This document shows positions 55,215-62,112 of a stretch of DNA of 62,112 bases, one piece after another. Numbering within the stretch: position 1 is the stretch's first letter; each line of letters opens with the position of its first letter. Made by a program: the position numbers and the translations under genes. The notes beneath the pieces were generated by a model that saw only the letters and a list, made by a program, of their open reading frames with translations, ran no database searches and was not told where the DNA came from. The stretch is from Seminavis robusta (taxonomy: Eukaryota; Bacillariophyta; Bacillariophyceae; Naviculales; Naviculaceae). Location of the stretch: NCBI GenBank assembly GCA_903772945.1, contig CAICTM010000517.1, forward strand, positions 1 to 62,112, written 5' to 3'.

Positions 55215-56106
55215 GAGGTGGGTTAATATAATCTAGGTTCTTGCTTTCAGCGTCGGCTGAATGAAGAATTGTGAGCTAAGAGAGAGACAATCTTCTTGCG
55301 ATCGGCAGTTCAATGGCTGGTTTTGGCTAGGTCGCTGGCATTAGTGGTTCATGGTTGCCGCTGTCGATCTTGCCAAATGTGGTCTTGGACGGGCGTCGTT
55401 GCCTTAAGGGTAATCTTGTTCGAGAGGCATTGAGGAGCTGATGCAGTGCATCATCATGTGGGGTATCCAAGCAATTCCGGAACGCAGCTGGTGACCTGCG
55501 AGATGTAGAGATGTACTTGAGTTGTAGGTGAGGAGATTAGGGTCATAGTTGCGAGAACCCCATGAGGGTTAGAGTTTCCACGCCGCGGAGCGTGGAAACT
55601 CGGATGGGGGGTTCCCCAGGCGTGCTGCTGCTCGACACCGAGCGCGATGAGATTTAGGAAGGTCTTTCCTCGGGGAATAACCTCTCTAGATCTCTTCCTC
55701 AGATCTCAGCTGGTAGTTAGACAGTAAGGGAGCCTCAACTGGCCTTCCTCAGCAGGAGGATGGCTGTCAGTCAAGGACTTGGCCAACGCCAGGTTGGGAG
55801 ATCCCTGGTTGGTGTGATTCTCCCTTCACTGGGCTGTCAAAGCTAGCTCCTCAGAGCTGGCTGCCAATGCTATTCAACCACTACTGTTGGAATGGTTGAA
55901 TCGCTACTATTTACCCTAGCATGGGCTACACAGGAACTGGTCAACTGCGAGACTACTGATATGCTATCGGGTCTCAGGTACTTTACTATTTCATTATTCT
56001 CAACTATGGACGAAGATTGGTGGATATCCATCTTTCCAGGCAATAAGCCAGCAAACTGTCTTAGCGCTGCTACTACGAATCTAGAGCTCTTGCCCTGTAA
56101 TCCATA
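55215..56106. other. Spacer between the two direct repeats, no supported gene
   Basis: It holds the hairpin at 55572-55601 and sequence from 55690 that is distantly related to the region before copy A and to 59090-59420. A 71-codon plus frame at 55892-56107 is probably chance. Confidence 0.5.
55572..55601. repeat. 12-bp perfect hairpin containing GCGTGGAAAC
   Basis: GAGTTTCCACGC (55572-55583), loop CGCGGA, then GCGTGGAAACTC (55590-55601). This is GC-rich and perfectly paired. The same GCGTGGAA word recurs at 57087 and in the palindrome at 57119-57137. Confidence 0.8.
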
Positions 56107-56341
56107 GGAGCGCAGACAAGCTGCACTTGCCCAGAGCAGCTAGACACGACTAGTAGAGGATTAGGTGAATAGAGAAACTCGGCCATTTACTGAGCCAACC
56201 GTCTCCAATCCCCGGGGTACCATTCAGGACTGGGGAGTCCCAGATAGATCCCACACGGCAGAAGGGAGTCCCGGGAATGTGATGTTCCACGGAACAGCCT
56301 TCAGCCGTGCAACCCAAAAGCCAAAGGCAGAACAGGGAGGG
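56107..56341 (+). repeat. Direct repeat, copy B (about 235 bp)
   Basis: This aligns with copy A at 54991-55214. It has a 4-bp deletion in the CTAG run near its start and an insertion of about 20 bp (AAAAGCCAAAGGCAGAAC) before the final AGGGAGGGA. It ends some 75 bp from the stop of the recombinase fragment. Confidence 0.8.
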
Positions 56342-56414
56342 AGCGTAGCGGGGTGGGAGAAGAAACCCCCTGGCCAGGTGTAGACAAGGGCAGAGGGCCG
56401 AGGACTAGGGTAGG

Positions 56415-56883
56415 TTAGTCCTCGTAGAGTTCTTCATGGAGAAGAATCTCATTGAAGTGTTGGGGCGCTTGCGCCGGGAGGAGGTGGCGTTTGTAGGTGC
56501 CTCCCGGGAAGTTGTAGGCCCCATGGTCCAACATCTGTTGGGAGTAGTGGTGGGTGGCCGCAGTGGCTTGGATGCGCAGGTAGCGGAGCATGGCATCGGA
56601 CTTCCAGCGGCCAAGGAGCCAGATGGCATCCGAGTCAACATGTGCGCAGAGAAGGGCTATGGCACCACCAGGAGCGACGGAGGGAACGGGCAGAGACATT
56701 GGCAGGGTCGATACCCGTTTCATGGGAGATGAGGGCGGCGGCATGGCGGAGGAGACTGTTGATGAACTGGGGCTTCACAGGATACCACCGGTTGCGGGCC
56801 TCATTGAAGTGGTTGAAGAGGGGGGTGTAGGCATCGGCGCCGTTGGTGCGGAGATGGTAGACCACACGTGAGAGTGCACTATG
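56415..56883 (-). pseudogene. Tyrosine recombinase C-terminal fragment with frameshift
   Basis: Two minus frames join into one recombinase C-terminus. The first (56883 to about 56680) reads RNRWYPVKPQFINSLLRHAA, then GIDPANVSARSLR with the likely first catalytic Arg. The second (about 56685-56415) reads APGGAIALLCAHVDSDAIWL, then LGRWKSDAMLRYLRIQA with the likely Tyr and ends in HGAYNFPGG. The one-base shift lies near 56670-56690. The combination SARSLR-P-GGA, LLGRWKSD and MLRY is a familiar signature of tyrosine recombinases of diatom DIRS- or Crypton-like elements. The catalytic His of the LLGH box is replaced by Arg. The N-terminal 200-300 residues are missing, and a stop at 56884-56886 closes the frame. 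Confidence 0.6.
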
Positions 56884-57706
56884 CTAAAAGCTAGTGTAAA
56901 GATCTTTCGAGTGTTTTGAGTTTGAGAGAATGAAAGTTATAAGAGAGATTACAAAGCTACGAAAACTAATCCATGAGAGAGATCATTGTGAAGCTCATCG
57001 AAGTTGGTCTCCCGCGGGAGGCCTTGAAGTGTGATATCATAGGTTATGGTAATAACTCTACGTACTCCACGGTCCATTTCCGGAACGCGTGGAAACTTCA
57101 TCTAGTTGCTGTCTAGTAGCGTGGAAGCTTTCCACGCAGACTAAATATCTAGAGCGATGTTTTATCGACAACCTAGTATGACTAGCAGTCATGAGAACCC
57201 TTTCTCAATGACGACTACTATTCGCGAGGGACTACGTCACGAGTCAAACTCAAACCCTATCTAGGATCGAGTCGCGAATAAGGCTAAAAGCCGTGTATTG
57301 CATTCGCCCCCTGACAAGGGTCACAGAAGGCACGACTGTTGGGTAAGGCAACACTGTAACTACTAGCTATTATCAAGTTAATCTGTTGATTTGGGCGAGC
57401 TGTGCAGAAAGAATGATCTTTCTGCCTGGTCGCTCTGAAATCTGGATTCTGAGAATGCCAGTTTCCTTAAAATACTACGACGGTGCGGTCTTTTTCTTAT
57501 CCGGGTCCGCTAAATATCTAGACCGGCCAACACACTCCTGCCGTGGTCTCTAATGGATCCACGGAACGATTAAAACTAAACTAAATAGGGGGATGCCCCA
57601 TAATGAAAGCGCGATGAGTACTGTTTTACTATAGGAATCCACTCAACGTCATCACAGAAAACACACATCCCTTTTCCTCTCTTTATCTCTCATTCAAGCC
57701 CTCCGG
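56884..57706. other. Spacer beyond the recombinase fragment, no supported gene
   Basis: It contains the palindromic hairpin at 57119-57137 and another GCGTGGAAAC at 57087-57096. No coding potential is recognised. Confidence 0.5.
57119..57137. repeat. Palindromic hairpin GCGTGGAA-n3-TTCCACGC
   Basis: An 8-bp stem with a 3-nt loop. It shares its stem sequence with the 12-bp hairpin at 55572-55601, 1.5 kb away, on the other side of the recombinase fragment. Confidence 0.75.
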
Positions 57707-58555
57707 TTGACAGGATCGACACCTCCTCTGGTATCTCCTATCAAGCGCACCTCTCCTATCAAGCGACTATCAAAGCGGCCTTCTCTGGTTCAGATTAGAA
57801 AGCCATCCCAATTGAAATCCTACGAGATCGGGCGGGTTTTCTATTCTCGACCGCCGACGGCCAAGTTGGAAGAATTTGAACACAAGAAGTCACCGGCTTT
57901 CAGTAGACTCGGCAGTGCAAGTTTCCTCCATACCCTGCAGTGAACTCACATTGCTCTTACTACCAACGGCCCAAGAAATCCCATTGTCGCCCTTTTCGTA
58001 CGATCGAACGATCATTCCGCAACAACAACAGGATCAGTTAACCTTACCCCTAAGGCAACTGACTCTTCGAATCGATCCAAGACTCGCTACTCCGTGAATC
58101 GATTGATCTTCCCGCGAACGTACCTCTTCTTCGTACGAACCTCTTCTTCCGTACTACGGATCGAACGACAGCCTCTACTATCATCAAGCAGGACTTCACG
58201 AGATACCTGCAGTGACCACCGAGAAGAGAATTACACCTGTATTCTTACTTTCTACCTGGCCACTCTGGGTTTCTCCCGACGTCCTTGTTGGCATTGATCC
58301 TACTACGGTTACCACTCCTCCATTGATATCTAACTCCTCCCCAACAACAAACAACAACAGAGTTCCTGTAAGGACTTGAGTACAGGTTGGCTCCAGCTAA
58401 GGTCAGTCTAGCCAGTCACCCTGCTCAGGCCTATCACCAGGCTTGACTGTATTCTTCGTCGTCTACAGCCTCCTCCCTGGGATACCCAACTCCTCTCCAA
58501 AGGACCTCACCCCCACAAGAACCAACAAAAGTTGCCCCTCTAGTACCACATATAG
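57707..58555. other. Region of short open frames, no recognised gene
   Basis: A 78-codon plus frame at 57707-57943 (SPIKRTSPIKRLSKRPSLVQ) is basic and contains a short duplication (TCTCCTATCAAGCG twice at about 57735-57765). Frames at 57876-58097 and 58094-58297 follow. None matches a family I know. This could be part of a retroelement leader or an unrecognised gene. Confidence 0.3.
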
Positions 58556-59060
58556 ATTGTGCAACACCCCCTTATTGAACCAGCCACCTCTCTGCTCCTG
58601 CTCTCCTACTGAGTTTGTCTGACTCCAAAGGATTGAGCCCCAGACAGAACTGCAGCGTGGTGTGGCCCAGATATCAATCACCGCCTGACTCTATTACATC
58701 TCTAGCTGATTGTTGAGTGACTCCTCAGTCTTTGTCCATTCCACTGAATTGAGTACCCTCTACAAATCTTGGCTTGACTCTCTGTTGAAGTCTGTGGTGG
58801 CCTTCACCAGATTGAGCACCAGCCCTTGAGACAACATACAGCGTCTACCAGTAACAGCGCCCCATCAACCAACAACACACCTTGATACCACTCCCACTGC
58901 ACCTACTGGCTATAGGGTGCATTCTCCAGACTCCTGTTGAGAATCCTCTACCAGCCTCGGCTCTGACACCCTCTCTTCCTGCAGGTTGTGGTACCTGCAC
59001 TAGATTGGGACACAGCCTTTGATTCAGTGGCAACAACAACCAATAGCGTTGATCCACACC
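58556..59060. repeat. Possible degenerate tandem repeat, period about 180-190 bp
   Basis: Three related words, AAAGGATTGAGCCCCAGACA (about 58628), CCAGATTGAGCACCAGCCC (about 58810) and CTAGATTGGGACACAGCC (about 58999), are spaced about 180-190 bp apart. Flanking similarity (GACTCTCTGTTGAAG vs GACTCCTGTTGAGAA) has the same period. Strongly diverged. Confidence 0.35.
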
Positions 59061-60960
59061 TTCCTATGAATTCCAGGTAGGAACTCAGTGGTAGGTGCAC
59101 AAGAGCTGGGATGGAGAGCCCTGTTTGGTGGAGATCTCCTTCCACTGGCGCTGGAAAGGCCAGCCACAAGGCTGGCAGCCAATGCTATTCAATCACTGTG
59201 GAAGCAATGATTGAACAGTCTAATTGCTCAATACCCTGGCACTGGCCATACAGGATCCTGTCTACTGCAGAGCTCTACTTGTGCTGTTGGGTCTGTCTCT
59301 CAGGTCAACTACTTCTTCATTACTTCTTTAAACTATAATAATACACAAACTCTGATTTTGCGTGAAACTCCATCCAGCCATGCAGGATACAGATCCATGC
59401 ATCTCTTTTGGCTGGTATATACCAAGCTATCTTTCTAGAATAGGTCATGGCTGAGGAACTGCATCATCCTTCTTTCAGAGGAACTCTATGTCCTCTACAG
59501 CTGTTCCTATCTTGTCTGATGGTGACACAGCTCATTGTACTGAAAGAGTGTACAGATGCAGCAGCGATCTTTCCACCAGACTGAGCCAGCACAGCTGCGC
59601 CGCACCATAATATGGCTCCTATTGGCATAATCTCATCGCTCCCCACCATTGGAGTCATGGATGGGGTGCCAACAAGCTTGCACATCATGGGGCTTCCCTC
59701 GATACTTCCATGAACTGGGAGCATCTGACTGCTCAGTGTGGACTTTGGTCGCATACCTCAGGGGTTACCAACCCTCTTGAATGCATCAAGGTGTCCATTG
59801 CTGAGTACCACCTGGCACATTGGGAGGGGCATCACATGGGCTTGTGATCGAACCTCCAGTCGTGTTCAGGAGAGAAAGGGTGCATTGGCATTGGTCCATT
59901 TGACTGTCAATTGGGATCTCATCTGGTCTCCCCATACTTGCATCACAGCTCATTGGCTTAGGAGGTATCTGTCTATCTCCCATAAGGGCCAGTGAGAACA
60001 ATCTGGCCATAACTGTTCATCTGGAGCCCTCAACTGGGTAGTTAGGTGACAGTTGTCATCCTATGAGGTGGACTGGTTGTCCTATCATCAGATATTGCCT
60101 CAGCTAAAGGCAACACCTCGCAGACGTCTCCTCAAGTTTACCATCTCCTTACATGGGTTCAAAGAATCCCGTCCAGAGACACGACTAACTTGTGCTTGCT
60201 TGGGTATGACCGGTGCAGGTCCTGTCACATGACATGGCAGTGGCTCATTCCACAGCCATCAGCTTGGTGGGTGTTGCTCCAGCCCGACTACTTCACCTTT
60301 GCTGAGGGGACACAGTGTAAGTTCTCCCCATCACCGAAAGTGAAGGAGTGCCATCGGGCGGGAGGGTGGGAGTCACCAAAACATGTTTTCACAAACATTG
60401 TACTTGGAATACTATCCTGGAGATGACAAAGGTTAGCACAAACACTTGTCATGCTGGCCATGTCCTGCGGAAGGTAGACCCCTATGAGGGTGCATGCTAC
60501 CCCGCAGCCAGGCCGGTGCCTGGGTACCTTGGTCTCAACCAGTGCGACACAAACACTGTTGCCCAGGCAAAAATCCGTCTTGGACTTGCGCTTGAGGGCT
60601 GCAGTCACACATTCCATCTGGAGGATCTAAGGCGTCCCCGACTGCTGGGTCAGCTTCGCTCTTTGGATCAACCAGGGCAGACATCCGGGCTTGACGATGG
60701 TGTGCTTTCACCAAGACTCTCTGTCAGCGACGAGAGCTGTTACCAAACTGCGTCCATTGTCTGGATAGCTGAGACCAGAATTGGTCGGAAGGCGTGGGAT
60801 ATTACACTGCTCCCCATCACCCTGATGTTCTGTCTTGCAATGTCAGCGATGTTGGCTAGACGTAATCATCGTCTCTTCGGTTTATGTCAAAGAATGTGGC
60901 CATTCAGTAGCACTCCTTTTACCCGTCGTATGTAAACGATGCATGATGTCCCTCGACATA
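59061..60960. other. Repeat-like region with broken frames, no supported gene
   Basis: 59090-59420 resembles 55790-56040 (both contain GGCTGGCAGCCAATGCTATTC-type sequence followed by ACACAGG or ATACAGG). Frames at 59464-59754, 60288-60617 (minus) and 60348-60935 (plus) have no recognisable domain. They are probably decayed repeats. Confidence 0.35.
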
Positions 60961-60970
60961 CTCTCTCATG

Positions 60971-61156
60971 TTACGTGCAGAAATTCTCGTTCAAGGTGGG
61001 GACACGGTGACAGGCCCGCTGTAAGAACAGCTTCTGTATACCATCGGTGAGCCTATCACTGGAGTCTCCTTGGCCATCATTGTATCGGGTAAAAACTGTG
61101 TCAAACTTGACAATGAAGTCCACTGCGGAACTGCTCCTCTGGGCTGTATTGCACAC
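60971..61156 (-). pseudogene. Weak gag-like retroelement relic
   Basis: A minus frame contains SAVDFIVKFDTVFTRYNDG, then LTDGIQKLFLQRACHRVPTL. The spacing of aromatic residues and the 'L-x-D-x-x-x-K-x-x-L-Q-x-A-x-x-x-V-P-x-L' pattern is like the middle of diatom retroelement gag proteins. The surrounding frames are broken. Low-confidence assignment by eye. Confidence 0.3.
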
Positions 61157-62112
61157 TATTCAGCCATGTGAGTGTCTCACATGATCCAAAGAACCTGCTA
61201 CGACAATGAGCATCCTGGACAAGCTCAACGAGAATGGCAAAGCAGCAGAGTCATGAAAGTGAGACACGATCACCATTCCATTGGTGGTCTGCACTGCTTC
61301 TGAAAACAGCGTAGAACCAATGATTCATTCGTATGAGTTCATCCATGGACTTGGTGCTGCTTGGGACGTAGTCGGCATCAAAGATCTTATAAAACCCTTG
61401 ACCTCTAGCCATAGTGATAAAGGGTCATACCACTGGTCGAGTCCTTGTTGGATTGAGGGTAGGGTAGGCCGTGGCATCCGGCTTGGCACGGAAGGGCTTG
61501 CCTGGAGGGCTTGTGTTGCCACCTCCTCCACTGCCTCTGGGACTTGGAAGCACCATTGCCATCAGGAATGAAGGCTGAGCTTCTTCTTGGCTTCTCCGTT
61601 GATCAGTAGGTTGGCTGACTGAGGGAATGTCTGGAGTTAGGTGTCTTGGTGATGTGGGCCTAATAGGTATGGGCTGATAGGCGCTGAAGACACAGGTTGT
61701 GTATTTGGGTATCTCACAGAATGGGTTGTTGGTGGGATGCCGTGATGTGATGTATGATTGTGTTGGTTGGGATATACCTCCCCATTGAGGGCCCATTACT
61801 TGGTAATGGTATCCACCTCCAGCAGGGGGAGGGCAACATCATGACGAACTTTGGATTGGGATGATGACCCAGAGGGTCCTCAACTCACCCAACAAACTCT
61901 GTTCCAAACTGTCTGGTTTCTGAATGGTCCTCCTAGCCTGATCTCAGGGCTAGGCTTGTGTGATAAACCAGGTGTGCAGGTGAATGGAGTCATGTGGATG
62001 GAAGGAACCAAGCTGATTGGTAGGGGTGGGGCCTGGGGGGGGGCGGCAATGAAGCGGGGTGTCATGGGGGCATGGTCGTCCAAGGCGAGGCCCAGGTATC
62101 TCGCGCGTTTTT
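61157..62112. other. Gene-poor right end, proline-rich minus frames only
   Basis: Minus frames at 61425-61796 and 61880-62083 are Pro/Ser-rich and have no domain. They could be linker parts of the same decayed element as the gag-like relic. The window ends in TCGCGCGTTTTT. Confidence 0.3.

Noticed and set aside
60348..60935. 195-codon plus frame at the right end
   Set aside because: No recognisable domain and biased composition; lies in decayed repeat DNA beside a minus-strand gag-like relic.

Overview
The window is eukaryotic nuclear DNA, most likely from a diatom and probably a pennate one. The evidence is a fucoxanthin-chlorophyll (LHC-type) protein whose presequence ends in the plastid-targeting motif AFAP, a second protein with a signal peptide followed by a GAG/F plastid-cleavage-like motif, GT-AG introns mostly 75-130 nt long, closely packed genes on both strands, and gag relics of the diatom Ty1/copia kind. 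Species cannot be fixed from sequence alone.

Layout. Positions 1-5.9 kb hold two decayed copia-type retroelements on the minus strand: a gag in four successive frames running off the left edge, and an RGG-rich gag plus protease remnant. Positions 6-7.7 kb hold small relics: a short inverted repeat, a GCR1_C-like DNA-binding fragment and a GTCGCG-rich repeat.

Positions 7.8-54.2 kb are the genic core with sixteen gene models. They are a membrane-anchored LRR protein, a plastid ABC1/UbiB-type kinase, an Ac45/Voa1-like V-ATPase accessory protein, the splicing factor BUD31, a TBC1D22-like Rab GAP, a ten-exon 2,364-aa WD40/solenoid/ConA-like protein resembling a TSET TTRAY/TWD40 subunit, a secreted unknown, an MFS transporter, a degenerate SNF2-like protein, a sphingomyelin-synthase-like PAP2 enzyme, a PILS auxin-efflux-like carrier, a CRAL-TRIO protein, an FCP, an ankyrin-like protein, tubulin cofactor C, a prenylcysteine-methylesterase-like hydrolase and a Vps1/DRP1-type dynamin. 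Exon boundaries were worked out by hand from reading-frame phase and GT-AG sites. Several loci touch membrane traffic (TBC, the TTRAY-like protein, dynamin, V-ATPase accessory, CRAL-TRIO, sphingolipid head-group transfer), but they are separate genes on both strands with no evidence of co-regulation. Four gene pairs are divergent with short shared upstream regions of about 285-380 bp.

The intergenic DNA contains a 624-bp PIF/Harbinger-like MITE (39901-40524), a GTTGA/TCAAC-rich block (44824-45110), and many TACCGGTA and CTAG words.

Positions 54.3-62.1 kb are gene-poor and repeat-rich. They contain a zinc-finger-like retroelement tail, a 230-bp direct repeat in two copies, a frameshifted tyrosine-recombinase C-terminus, hairpins sharing the word GCGTGGAAAC, and weak gag-like relics.
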